39,953 nucleotides of DNA from Acidiferrobacteraceae bacterium (GCA_002724185.1 PBOB01000056.1:1-39953); one strand, 5' to 3'. Numbered from the stretch's first letter, positions 8,635-16,436 are shown. Program-made: numbers and translations. The notes: generated from the sequence alone by a model not told the origin.

Positions 8635-9309
8635 TCATAGATCGCCAGGCACCCCATATGTAGGTGCATTCTGTGGATCTAACGCTCGTGTTAAATAATC
8701 ATTCATCTGTGGTAGATATTTCTGCCAACATTGGCGAAGCTGTGCTACTGGGCAGTCTGACCAATCCACTCTTAAGTCGACAAGCGGCCACGAACAGGTA
8801 TGCGACACTAGCAATGCAGCAGAGTGAGTTGGTCCAACTTCACCGCCAGCCTTTATTCCTTCCTCTAAGGCGGACAACAAGCGTTCTGCCAAATGTTGGT
8901 TATACGTTGATTGGAAATCGTCGACCATGGCACCTGTTACATCAGGCACGCTCAATAAATTTCCCGCAGCAATGCAATACTCACCTTGCGATACCTTATT
9001 AACTCCCAATATTTCTGAACCAGTAAAGTGAGCAGTTCTCCCATTATTGTCAACAACCGCTACCTGGCGGTACTTCGCATGTGGACGATTCTCCATAACT
9101 CGAGTGATAGCATCACCCGCATTTAAACCAGCTTCTAGTGCCGAGAGCACATCTTCACCAATGCTTGGATCCGTCACATTCTGGCTAGTTACTGCTCCAA
9201 CGCCGGCGCGAACCCATGGACAACGACTACCGACGCAAATACTGGACGTTGTTATTGCAACGCCATTCATTCCGGTTTCCTTACAGTATCCAACAATAGA
9301 AAAAGTCAT
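8635..9309 (-). CDS. DUF1028 family protein, Ntn-hydrolase-like
   Basis: A 224-aa protein of the DUF1028 (COG3342) family, recognisable from MTFSIV at the start and WVRAGVGAVTSQNVTDPSIG. The family is predicted to have the N-terminal nucleophile hydrolase fold, but no reaction is established that I know of. I choose the start at MTFSIV, eight codons inside the longest frame (which uses a TTG). This places Thr2 where removal of the initiator Met would expose it as the nucleophile, and it agrees with the family's conserved N-terminus. It lies 60 bases after the Rieske gene and 47 before the M20 hydrolase. An amide- or peptide-bond hydrolysis step is the natural guess. Confidence 0.85.
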   Translation of the reverse strand: MTFSIVGYCKETGMNGVAITTSSICVGSRCPWVRAGVGAVTSQNVTDPSIGEDVLSALEAGLNAGDAITRVMENRPHAKYRQVAVVDNNGRTAHFTGSEILGVNKVSQGEYCIAAGNLLSVPDVTGAMVDDFQSTYNQHLAERLLSALEEGIKAGGEVGPTHSAALLVSHTCSWPLVDLRVDWSDCPVAQLRQCWQKYLPQMNDYLTRALDPQNAPTYGVPGDL

Positions 9310-9369
9310 AGTTAATTTGCCACCAATGTGCAATCTCGCAGTGTGTCTGACATTATTTCCCCCACCCTA

Positions 9370-10518
9370 CTATGCTAATTTGCGGGCTAAATATTGTGTA
9401 AATTCATGGACTTCACGCTCTAACCAACTCAACGGCCCTGCTATTGATACAGGCGCTTTGGCATTCTCAAATATACTTTCTACTAATAGACGATCTTCTT
9501 CCTGCGTCTTATCTAACAATTGTTTAAATTCATCCACCAGAGTACGCTCGTTTTCCGCGTATTGAATAACTTCGGGGGCCAGTGCTGCTCCATATCTCAT
9601 ACGAACCTTGCCGACACCGTCAGGCTGTAATGATAGATACCACAGGTGGTCCGGTGCTAATACATACATATGACTCGGAAATACAGTAGGCATAACCGAA
9701 GTACGACGCGAAGGACCTATCAATCGTTGATTCATTGGATGCGCAATCCCAAACGCCATGTCATTTGGCTTTAAAAAACACTGGTATGTGAACCACTCAG
9801 AAGCACCATCTGAATCAAAAATTGTCTGCTCTATCGGAAAATTTCGGCCAACAGTAGAACGATGTGCGACTGGTAGATGATACCCTTCCATAAAATTTTG
9901 GCACAATATTTTCCAATTTGTATTCCACTCCCAATCTTCGACAAAAACTGTCACATAATGCTCCATTTCATAAGGCTGTACTATAGCCTCTAGCTGCTCC
10001 AAACGATCTGCCACCGAAGTGATTTCGTCCATCAATGAAACGTAAATCCAACCATGCCAAATCTCACACCTAAGCACTCGAAGTGATAGCTCCTCTTTAT
10101 CAAAATTCTTACTGCATGTCATGTGGGGTGCGCCAACAAGACTTCCCTCAAGACTATATGTCCATCCATGATAAGGACATGAAAATTGGCGCGTGTTCCC
10201 ATGACCCTCTGCGACTGTCATCATTCTATGCCTACAAATATTTGACATCGCTCTGATTGAGCCGTCTGCTGATCGAACCACTATTATGGGCTGATCGCCA
10301 ATTTTGAAAGTCACAAAATCACCAATATTTGGTATATCGTCTTCCCTGCCAATACATGACCATTCCTTGTAAAAGATTTGTTCCAATTCAGCAGTGGCAA
10401 GCTCTTCAGATAAGAACATGTCAGGCGATAACCCAAGAGTACGCTCACTCGGATTGCTAGCTAGAGATGCTAGTTCATCCGTTATTTCTTTCAGATTGTT
10501 ATTCTTGACCTTCAGCAT
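9370..10518 (-). CDS. Rieske non-heme iron oxygenase, catalytic subunit, quaternary-amine-oxygenase-like
   Basis: A 382-aa terminal oxygenase. The [2Fe-2S] Rieske site is Cys95-x-His97 and Cys114-x2-His117 (NICRHRM, SCPYHGW). The mononuclear iron site is His214 and His219 in EGYHLPVAH. The residue bridging the two centres, an aspartate in naphthalene dioxygenase, is here Glu211. A glutamate there is characteristic, from memory, of oxygenases acting on quaternary ammonium compounds (CntA carnitine and GbcA glycine-betaine types). Such enzymes remove N-methyl groups or cleave C-N bonds. It is 15 bases after the RidA-like gene. No dedicated Rieske reductase (CntB/GbcB type) is in the window, so electrons must come from elsewhere or from the local flavin reductase. 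Aromatic ring hydroxylation cannot be excluded. Confidence 0.9.
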   Translation of the reverse strand: MLKVKNNNLKEITDELASLASNPSERTLGLSPDMFLSEELATAELEQIFYKEWSCIGREDDIPNIGDFVTFKIGDQPIIVVRSADGSIRAMSNICRHRMMTVAEGHGNTRQFSCPYHGWTYSLEGSLVGAPHMTCSKNFDKEELSLRVLRCEIWHGWIYVSLMDEITSVADRLEQLEAIVQPYEMEHYVTVFVEDWEWNTNWKILCQNFMEGYHLPVAHRSTVGRNFPIEQTIFDSDGASEWFTYQCFLKPNDMAFGIAHPMNQRLIGPSRRTSVMPTVFPSHMYVLAPDHLWYLSLQPDGVGKVRMRYGAALAPEVIQYAENERTLVDEFKQLLDKTQEEDRLLVESIFENAKAPVSIAGPLSWLEREVHEFTQYLARKLA

Positions 10519-10533
10519 AACTCTAGAACAAAT

Positions 10534-10950
10534 TTACTCAGCTGGAATTACTGCTGTAACTTCAATCTCTAATAGCCATTCAGGCCGAGCCAGTGCTGAT
10601 ACCACGATACCTGTTGAACAAGGATGGACTCCTTTCAACCATTTACCCATCTCTTGGTATACCACGTCGCGATTACGAATGTCTGTCAGATAAACTACTA
10701 TACGGCACACATGATCCATACAACTTCCACACTCCTCAAGCAGCATGTCGATATTCCTCATCGTCACTTTAGTCTGAAGCTTAGGATCACCCACATGGAG
10801 AGATTCCCTGCTATCCAGATCCTGAGACACTTGGCCTCGAACGAAAATCATCTTGCCTTCAGCAATAACAGCCTGAGAGAGATCATTATCTAGATTTTGC
10901 TCAGGATACGTTTCTCGCGTATTGAATTTGCGAATTCGAGTATGTGTCAT
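10534..10950 (-). CDS. RidA/YjgF-like protein lacking the catalytic arginine
   Basis: This 138-aa protein belongs to the Rid (YjgF/YER057c/UK114) family, small trimeric proteins whose archetype hydrolyses reactive enamines and imines. It ends with the family's LLEIEVTAVIP strand. The archetype's catalytic arginine (Arg105 in a P-A-R-[ST] context) is missing: the matching stretch is P110-C111-S112-T113-G114. Such Arg-less subfamilies exist and, as far as I recall, lack iminase activity. A GAGGG ribosome site precedes the ATG. It is placed after the flavin reductase and before the Rieske gene. The context resembles the Rut pyrimidine pathway, where the Rid protein RutC sits with a flavin monooxygenase and its reductase, but the chemistry here may differ. 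Confidence 0.85.
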   Translation of the reverse strand: MTHTRIRKFNTRETYPEQNLDNDLSQAVIAEGKMIFVRGQVSQDLDSRESLHVGDPKLQTKVTMRNIDMLLEECGSCMDHVCRIVVYLTDIRNRDVVYQEMGKWLKGVHPCSTGIVVSALARPEWLLEIEVTAVIPAE

Positions 10951-11011
10951 ATTTAACCCTCAAAATTAAAACTACTGTCTATAATGAAGAGTAGTTTCGC
11001 AACATTTTAGC

Positions 11012-11560
11012 CTAAGTATATCTTTCCCAAGAGTACTCCAACTCCTCAAGTGGTAACGAGCTTGACCTACCTATCAGCTCATATGATCTAGCACGATAGA
11101 TCAACGGCATACCTGGACCATTTACCTGTAGACTTGCTATCTCACCTACAAAAATAAAATGTGTCCCGTGTTGTAATTCATTCCTCACGTAGCAGTCAAG
11201 ATTAACTAAAGCATTAACCATTTGGGGTGCCCCAGTTACTCCATTATTCCAGCTAGTGCACAAGAACGGATCATTTCCCGATTCTGCGAGTCTACCGCCG
11301 AAAGCATCCGAAACATAAGCCTGATCAGATTTCAGAACATTAACACAAATGGTTTTATTTTCCCGAATAGTGTGGCAAACATCGCTATCGCGATTAACGC
11401 ATACTAGTACTGAAGGTGGGTCTGCTGAGACCGAACACATGCTGCTGACGGTAAGACCTCTTTTACCAGCTACTCCATCGGTCGTAACAACCGACACCGT
11501 GGCGGCAATCTGGCTTAATGCCTCTCGAAAATCATCCCCTGATACCTGATTTGAGCTCAT
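11012..11560 (-). CDS. Flavin reductase, HpaC/RutF-like
   Basis: A 182-aa protein of the flavin-reductase-like FMN-binding split-barrel family. It supplies reduced FAD or FMN, made with NAD(P)H, to a partner monooxygenase. The N-terminal pattern ATVSVVTTDGV followed by GLTVSSMCSVSADPPSVLVCVNR is the classic flavin-binding stretch, and GTHFIFVGEI lies further on. It starts 23 bases after the HpaB-like gene on the same strand with a strong AGGAGA ribosome site, as expected for the small component of a two-component flavin monooxygenase. It might also support the Rieske oxygenase, for which no other reductase is present, although Rieske reductases normally carry a ferredoxin domain that this protein lacks. 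Confidence 0.92.
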   Translation of the reverse strand: MSSNQVSGDDFREALSQIAATVSVVTTDGVAGKRGLTVSSMCSVSADPPSVLVCVNRDSDVCHTIRENKTICVNVLKSDQAYVSDAFGGRLAESGNDPFLCTSWNNGVTGAPQMVNALVNLDCYVRNELQHGTHFIFVGEIASLQVNGPGMPLIYRARSYELIGRSSSLPLEELEYSWERYT

Positions 11561-11583
11561 CGGATCTCCTAGCTGCGCATCAT

Positions 11584-13092
11584 TTAGGATTGAGGTTTTT
11601 TGCTGCTGCTAAATAGCTGGCCTACGCTGCTATCGGTCGCAATGCTATCAGTCCAGACTGTGTCAGATAGCTGGGCTGCTTTATGAGCATGGCTTAACGA
11701 CTCGTTCCAGTCAAAATTCCTATAAACAGCTGCTAGATGTGCAAATGGTGGCGCCTGTGCAAAAAGTTGGAAGGTAAGCCTATGGCCTGCGTAGTCGGAG
11801 TTTAGGAGGTCCCTGGCAAATGCAAGTAACTTCCGACGGTCTTCAGCAACCCAATCGTCGTTGATAGAATAGAACTTCTCCATCCATTTCCCGATCTCAG
11901 GATGGCGAAAACTTGCTACATCAGGTGTCACACAAATCTGCCCACCACATAGCTCTCGCGCAATGTGCACCATATTTGGTAATTGCGAGCACGCATGTAC
12001 CCTACCCGCATACAACAAAGACTGGTTTGGCATTAATAATCCACGTGGGCTGCGCTCAGCCGAGGAGATTGAAGCTGTTAGATGTGCGTTGATGCCTTCT
12101 CTATAAACAGCCAGTTGTGCTAATTTTTCCTGAACCGCTGGCTGTTTATCTAGGCCTGTCTGTCGTACATTAAACAATGCCGCTCCGATCATTAGATCAG
12201 ACATCCGTAAAATCCGCTGAACAAATGCAAAAGCACTATATCTATGAAGTGTTGATCGAATAAATGTTGCCGCTCGGGTATGTCGATAAAATAAGACGTT
12301 CTCCCAAGGGATTAACACGTTATCAAAAATAACCAGAGCATCTACTTCATCAAACCGGTTTGCAAGAGGATAATCTTCCGTTGAGCCACGCCCGACAAAC
12401 CCTGTACGGCAAATCATTCTGATTCCAGGGGAGCCAAGCTCGCAAATAAAACCCACGGCATAATCTGACAGTTCTGAATTACCCCAATTAGCAATAGTTG
12501 GCTTAGTGAATGCCTGATTAGAATAGGGTGCAGCTGTCTCATACTTCGCACCTCTAACAATGATTCCTTTATCTGTCTCTTTTACTACATGCAAGAGCAT
12601 GTCAGGATCTTGCTCTTGGGGTGATTTTGAGCGGTCTCCCTTTGGGTCAGTATTTGCAGAAACATGAAATATGTCTCCGCGAATTACTTTATCGATATGA
12701 TTTTCAATGTTCTTTGAAAATTGTGGGTCGACATCATCTAAGACATCATGCCCATCATAGAGCGACCACATCTCGCCAACTGTTTCATCGCCTACTCGAG
12801 TTACAACTCCTCCGATATCAGTCATTATCTCATCAGTTGCGAGCCTCTTATCATGCCAATCCTGCTGTGTTCTAGGCAACTTTAAACCTATAGCAAATTG
12901 CTCACCGCCATCCTCATAGACCATGCAATCACGCGTTTGAGGATCAGTTTGCATATCATAGATTCGGGCTCTAACATCAATAATCGGCTTAAACATAGGG
13001 TGTTTCGTGATATCGTCAACCCTTTCTCCATCAATCCAAACCTCTCGACCATCTCGTATTGATTCGCGATATTCATCACCTGTTCGAATCAT
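11584..13092 (-). CDS. HpaB-type FADH2-dependent monooxygenase, large component
   Basis: A 502-aa member of the group D flavin monooxygenases (4-hydroxyphenylacetate 3-monooxygenase HpaB, PvcC, halophenol monooxygenases). They hydroxylate phenol-like or other electron-rich rings with reduced flavin from a separate reductase. The N-terminus RTGDEYRESIRDGREVWID and the later VIFDNVLIPWENV and ICVTPDVASFRHP are family hallmarks. The same superfamily includes 4-hydroxybutyryl-CoA dehydratase/vinylacetyl-CoA isomerase, but the flavin reductase gene next door argues for oxygenation. The ATG has an AGGAG site, and the gap to the preceding dioxygenase gene is 13 bases. It probably performs the key hydroxylation or ring-activating step. 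The substrate need not be 4-hydroxyphenylacetate, as no homoprotocatechuate ring-cleavage gene is present. Confidence 0.92.
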   Translation of the reverse strand: MIRTGDEYRESIRDGREVWIDGERVDDITKHPMFKPIIDVRARIYDMQTDPQTRDCMVYEDGGEQFAIGLKLPRTQQDWHDKRLATDEIMTDIGGVVTRVGDETVGEMWSLYDGHDVLDDVDPQFSKNIENHIDKVIRGDIFHVSANTDPKGDRSKSPQEQDPDMLLHVVKETDKGIIVRGAKYETAAPYSNQAFTKPTIANWGNSELSDYAVGFICELGSPGIRMICRTGFVGRGSTEDYPLANRFDEVDALVIFDNVLIPWENVLFYRHTRAATFIRSTLHRYSAFAFVQRILRMSDLMIGAALFNVRQTGLDKQPAVQEKLAQLAVYREGINAHLTASISSAERSPRGLLMPNQSLLYAGRVHACSQLPNMVHIARELCGGQICVTPDVASFRHPEIGKWMEKFYSINDDWVAEDRRKLLAFARDLLNSDYAGHRLTFQLFAQAPPFAHLAAVYRNFDWNESLSHAHKAAQLSDTVWTDSIATDSSVGQLFSSSKKPQS

Positions 13093-13105
13093 AATGTTCT
13101 CCTAA

Positions 13106-13966
13106 TCAAGTCATTTCGCTCTTTTGAATACTGAAGAAAGATGACGCCCGGTAATTTTCGGGCAACTCAATAAACGAGAGAGACGTTCTAGCAGATCTAA
13201 CGCCCTCTCCCCGAACAATCACTCCTTCGAATTCGTTTGGAACAGGGGATGGTGATAAAGGATATGCATCAGCAGCACTATACACACTTATCAGAAGTCC
13301 CCTCCTCTTATTGCTAACATTTTGCTCGGATGCATGCAGTAGACTAGTGTGCATTAGGATGGCGCTTCCTGCATTACCGGTTACGCATTTAGCGCGAGCC
13401 TCGCAATCAATGCGCGTTTGATCATCTACCTTTCCTGTAAAAGTGTCGCCTTGCCACAAACTTTTCTGCCCTTCACGATGCGAACCAGGCACCACCATAA
13501 CTACTCCGTCGTCTTCTCCCATGTCATCTAGAAGTAGAAGTATCGTAACTAGATCATCATTAGTGTGGGGGGTATAACTGAAATCCTGATGGTAGTCTAC
13601 CGCAAACCTGTTACTTGGCAGTTTAAGATTAATCTTCGAATGATGAAACTTAATATTCGGCCCAATCACCTCAACTGCTAAATTAGCTAAAACTCCATTA
13701 AGAACAATATTACGATAATTAGTCGAAATGCACTGCGGATTATCAACTCTCCTCAGCGCTGGACTAGCAGGATTATGAGATGGAGCAACATCAAAACGTG
13801 CTCGACCATCAATAGTCTCTCCCCAAGAGCACTGGTGCTGGATGCTCTCTGTTATCCAACCATCTAGCTCACGACGCAATACAGCTAAGCTCTCGTCTGG
13901 CAATGCATCTTGCACAAGAAGAAATCCATTCCTTCGGTAATCACGCACAGATTGTTCTGACAGCAT
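13106..13966 (-). CDS. Phytanoyl-CoA dioxygenase family (PhyH) 2OG-Fe(II) oxygenase, first gene of the operon
   Basis: A 286-aa non-heme iron, 2-oxoglutarate-dependent oxygenase of the PhyH family, which includes phytanoyl-CoA hydroxylase, ectoine hydroxylase EctD and many small-molecule hydroxylases or demethylases. The iron triad is seen as His126-x-Asp128 (YHQDFSY) and His211 (SLLHASEQN). Arg221-Arg222 just after is placed to bind 2-oxoglutarate, and VVPGSHREG is the usual neighbouring motif. The start has GGAGG five bases before the ATG. It is first in the operon, divergent from the LysR gene with about 100 bases between. It is not EctD itself, as no ectoine synthesis genes are near and I do not see the EctD signature. 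The substrate is unknown. Confidence 0.9.
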   Translation of the reverse strand: MLSEQSVRDYRRNGFLLVQDALPDESLAVLRRELDGWITESIQHQCSWGETIDGRARFDVAPSHNPASPALRRVDNPQCISTNYRNIVLNGVLANLAVEVIGPNIKFHHSKINLKLPSNRFAVDYHQDFSYTPHTNDDLVTILLLLDDMGEDDGVVMVVPGSHREGQKSLWQGDTFTGKVDDQTRIDCEARAKCVTGNAGSAILMHTSLLHASEQNVSNKRRGLLISVYSAADAYPLSPSPVPNEFEGVIVRGEGVRSARTSLSFIELPENYRASSFFSIQKSEMT

Positions 13967-13985
13967 TTAGCCTCCAATCATAAGG

Positions 13986-14009
13986 AATACTAGCTTTTTC
14001 TCTAGTATT
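13986..14009. promoter_or_regulatory. Inverted repeat in the LysR/PhyH divergent promoter, candidate LysR operator
   Basis: AATACTAG (13986-13993) and its exact complement CTAGTATT (14002-14009) are separated by 8 bases. The repeat lies 20 bases upstream of the PhyH start and 58 upstream of the LysR start, in an otherwise very AT-rich gap. LysR-type regulators typically bind interrupted dyads in such divergent promoters, with a small inducer derived from the controlled pathway. The closeness to the operon start suggests the activation or -35 side. Base contacts are not proven. Confidence 0.5.
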
Positions 14010-14067
14010 ATTGCGAAACATAGAAATATAAAATATTATTTATATAATTTACCTATTTATTATTTCT

Positions 14068-14967
14068 ATGCAATATACTCTTAAGCAATTACGTTACTTC
14101 GTCGCTGTCGCGGAGCATGGAAGCATCTCTGTTGCCTCGAAAAACTTACACATCTCGCAACCCGCATTATCTGCAGCCATTTCCCAACTAGAGAGTGTCA
14201 TAGGATTACCTCTACTAATACGACACCATGCGAGAGGTGTTTCCATCACGCCAGCCGGAAGACAGTTCCTGTCTCAAGTAAGAGGGCTCTTGAGTCACGC
14301 AGAAGAAATTCAGCATGCTGGCAAAGACCTAGGAACATCTGTATCTGGGACACTTATTGTTGGCTGTTTTACCACGCTCGCGCCCTTTTTTATACCACAA
14401 CTTTTGCGTACGCTCGAGCAAGCACATCCAGCATTATCGATAGAGCTTGCGGAAGGAGCGCTTGATCACGTACAACATCAGCTGATCATGGGTAAATCAG
14501 AATTAGCGCTCGTTTATCACATAGATCTTGATCCTCGACTATCAAGCAAGCCATTAACTACGGTTATTCCACATGCAGTACTCCCTGTAAAGCATCAACT
14601 CTCATCGCATTCAAGTGTTCCACTGCCTGCATTGGCAACCGAGCCAATGATTCTTCTTGACCTACCTCATAGTCGTGACTACTTCTATACGCTATTTCGA
14701 GATCTTGGTATTGAGCCAAATATTCGTTATCGCACACAATCATTCGAACTCGTAAGGGGGCTCGTGGGTCAGGGCCACGGCTATAGTGTACTTAATCTAA
14801 AACCCACGTCTAATGAGACGTACGATGGAGGACAGGTAAGATACATTCCAATAGAAAACCCAACAAGGGATTTAGTAATAGCATTAGCACACACAAAAGC
14901 TATTACTTTAACGCGCAGAGCAACTGCATTTATCGATACCTGCGAAGAATTTTTTAGCACATTATGA
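14068..14967 (+). CDS. LysR family transcriptional regulator
   Basis: A 299-aa regulator with the N-terminal winged helix-turn-helix (residues about 1-60; LKQLRYFVAVAEHGSI, then ISQPALSAAISQLE) and a periplasmic-binding-protein-like effector domain (about 90-295, starting GTLIVGCFTTLAPFF). Proteins of this type usually activate the adjacent divergent operon when they bind a pathway substrate or intermediate. It is transcribed away from the nine-gene operon, so it is the natural controller. The ATG at 14068 has no clear Shine-Dalgarno sequence, and translation may be weak or leaderless. Its 3' end meets the convergent amine oxidase gene after only 20 bases. Confidence 0.95.
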   Translation: MQYTLKQLRYFVAVAEHGSISVASKNLHISQPALSAAISQLESVIGLPLLIRHHARGVSITPAGRQFLSQVRGLLSHAEEIQHAGKDLGTSVSGTLIVGCFTTLAPFFIPQLLRTLEQAHPALSIELAEGALDHVQHQLIMGKSELALVYHIDLDPRLSSKPLTTVIPHAVLPVKHQLSSHSSVPLPALATEPMILLDLPHSRDYFYTLFRDLGIEPNIRYRTQSFELVRGLVGQGHGYSVLNLKPTSNETYDGGQVRYIPIENPTRDLVIALAHTKAITLTRRATAFIDTCEEFFSTL

Positions 14968-14987
14968 ATTTGCCGTTGTATATGCAA

Positions 14988-16226
14988 TTAGCTTAAGGAA
15001 TTCATTGATTCATGAGCAGCACGATAACCTGTCAGCATGGCTCCATGGCACGTACAAAAATGCGAAGTAGATGTTGCCTCCCCTGCAAAATAGATTTTAT
15101 CTGCCACTGGCTTGGCAAGCCGGCTTCTTTGACCAAAGTTTCCAGGTGTTGCAGCTGAATAGGCACCAAGCGAAAGTGGATCTCCTCGCCAAGCTGACTG
15201 TCGATCGCCAGTTACACACTGTAAAATGTTCGCTCCAAAGACGCTTGATAATTGTTGGCCGACTGCATCAACACTAGCCGCAGGCCCAGCCTTCTCTAGC
15301 CAGTCAGCATATCTGCCGGCTACAAGCCCGACAACACAATCAAATCCATAGGGCCGAATGCTCAAAGACATAGGTAAATCCGTTTGGGACGATGCGAGGA
15401 CACGCTCAGGAACATCTACGTCAAACGAGCGCGGTCTAACAGAGAGGCGAATACGGTTATAGTTTCCCATGGGGAGCGCCTCAATAGCCTCACTTTTAAG
15501 AATCGGTAGTTCAGGTGTAAAGCGAATATGCCTACTCCCAAGCACGCCTGTTGAAACAGTTAATATTACACACTTAGCAGCTATATTACCCTTTGAAGTT
15601 TCAATGCGGACACCACTTCCCGACCAATCAACACTTCTGACCTTAGTATTAAGATTTACGGGTACATCATTAGCCCACTTATTTACAAGCGCACCATACC
15701 CATCGACAACAGGCCAATTCTCGTTAGTATCCTCGTACTCTACGATATCACCAATAGATACTTTATCAACATCGACAGATGTATTAAGAGCTGTAAAATA
15801 ATCTGCCACGCTGCTCCACTCCCTGGTTGCGTCAAGCGCATCGTACACAGAGATATCTTTACCTTCCATCCATATCTTTCGGATACAACGATCATCCATA
15901 AGAAGTGCTTCCGTTAGCGTATCAGACATTTCCATAGAAAGTGCCTCACGATTTCGGAACAACTGTGTTGAACCGTAGCCCGTTCTTTTTTCGTAGCGAA
16001 TTCCTAATTCATCAGCGATTGAAACGAATGGATTTATACTGGCGGAGTGCATCCAATGACATCCGAGATCAAATGGCGTGCCGTCTGCCATTAACTCGGT
16101 AAATGCTCTACCTCCTACGCGATTATTTGCCTCAATTAATAAGTAGGCCACTCCATTGCTTTGGAGATATTTTGCTGCAGCAATCCCAGCTGCTCCAGCT
16201 CCGATTACAACAATATCTGTATTCAT
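14988..16226 (-). CDS. Flavin-containing amine oxidase
   Basis: An FAD enzyme of the monoamine/polyamine oxidase family, which oxidises a C-N bond to an imine and passes electrons to oxygen. The dinucleotide-binding motif DIVVIGAGAAGIAAAKYL is right at the N-terminus, followed by EANNRVGGRA, and the C-terminal FAD motif is visible as FAGEATS with HGAMLTGYRAA. I choose the ATG at 16226, giving 412 aa, because family members begin just before the Rossmann motif; a longer frame to 16289 adds 21 non-conserved residues. It is convergent with the LysR gene. The substrate may be a polyamine, an aromatic amine or an amino acid. It could feed the same amine metabolism as the operon, but it is not in it. 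Confidence 0.88.
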   Translation of the reverse strand: MNTDIVVIGAGAAGIAAAKYLQSNGVAYLLIEANNRVGGRAFTELMADGTPFDLGCHWMHSASINPFVSIADELGIRYEKRTGYGSTQLFRNREALSMEMSDTLTEALLMDDRCIRKIWMEGKDISVYDALDATREWSSVADYFTALNTSVDVDKVSIGDIVEYEDTNENWPVVDGYGALVNKWANDVPVNLNTKVRSVDWSGSGVRIETSKGNIAAKCVILTVSTGVLGSRHIRFTPELPILKSEAIEALPMGNYNRIRLSVRPRSFDVDVPERVLASSQTDLPMSLSIRPYGFDCVVGLVAGRYADWLEKAGPAASVDAVGQQLSSVFGANILQCVTGDRQSAWRGDPLSLGAYSAATPGNFGQRSRLAKPVADKIYFAGEATSTSHFCTCHGAMLTGYRAAHESMNSLS

Positions 16227-16311
16227 ATGTAAATGATTTAGTACACCCGGTATACCAAACTTGCACTCTATTCTATTAGTAACTGACACTTTGCATAAAG
16301 CATCAAAATAA

Positions 16312-16334
16312 CATAATCGTTATCATTGATAACG
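16312..16334. promoter_or_regulatory. Fur-box-like dyad between amine oxidase and ABC exporter
   Basis: CGTTATC-ATT-GATAACG is a perfect 7-3-7 inverted repeat at 16318-16334. The overlapping 19 bases at 16312-16330 (CATAATCGTTATCATTGAT) match the classical Fur consensus GATAATGATAATCATTATC at about 13 positions by my hand count. It lies about 100 bases before the exporter ATPase start and about 90 before the amine oxidase start, so it could control either. This is a suggestion from resemblance only. Confidence 0.35.
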
Positions 16335-16436
16335 CATCTCCCTCTAGCGCCTTAGACCTAAATTAACTACACAAGCTATAATGCTAATTAATCTCTGCTT
16401 CATAGATCATAACGACACGCAAGAAATTAATAAACG

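Noticed and set aside
8635-9333. Longer DUF1028 frame starting at a TTG eight codons upstream.
   Set aside because: It would bury the conserved MTFSIV start and block the expected Thr2 nucleophile, and TTG is a weaker start.
13106-13966. Reading the PhyH protein as ectoine hydroxylase and the operon as ectoine metabolism.
   Set aside because: There is no ectABC, DoeA or DoeB type gene, and HpaB, Rieske and Rid proteins have no place in ectoine breakdown as known.
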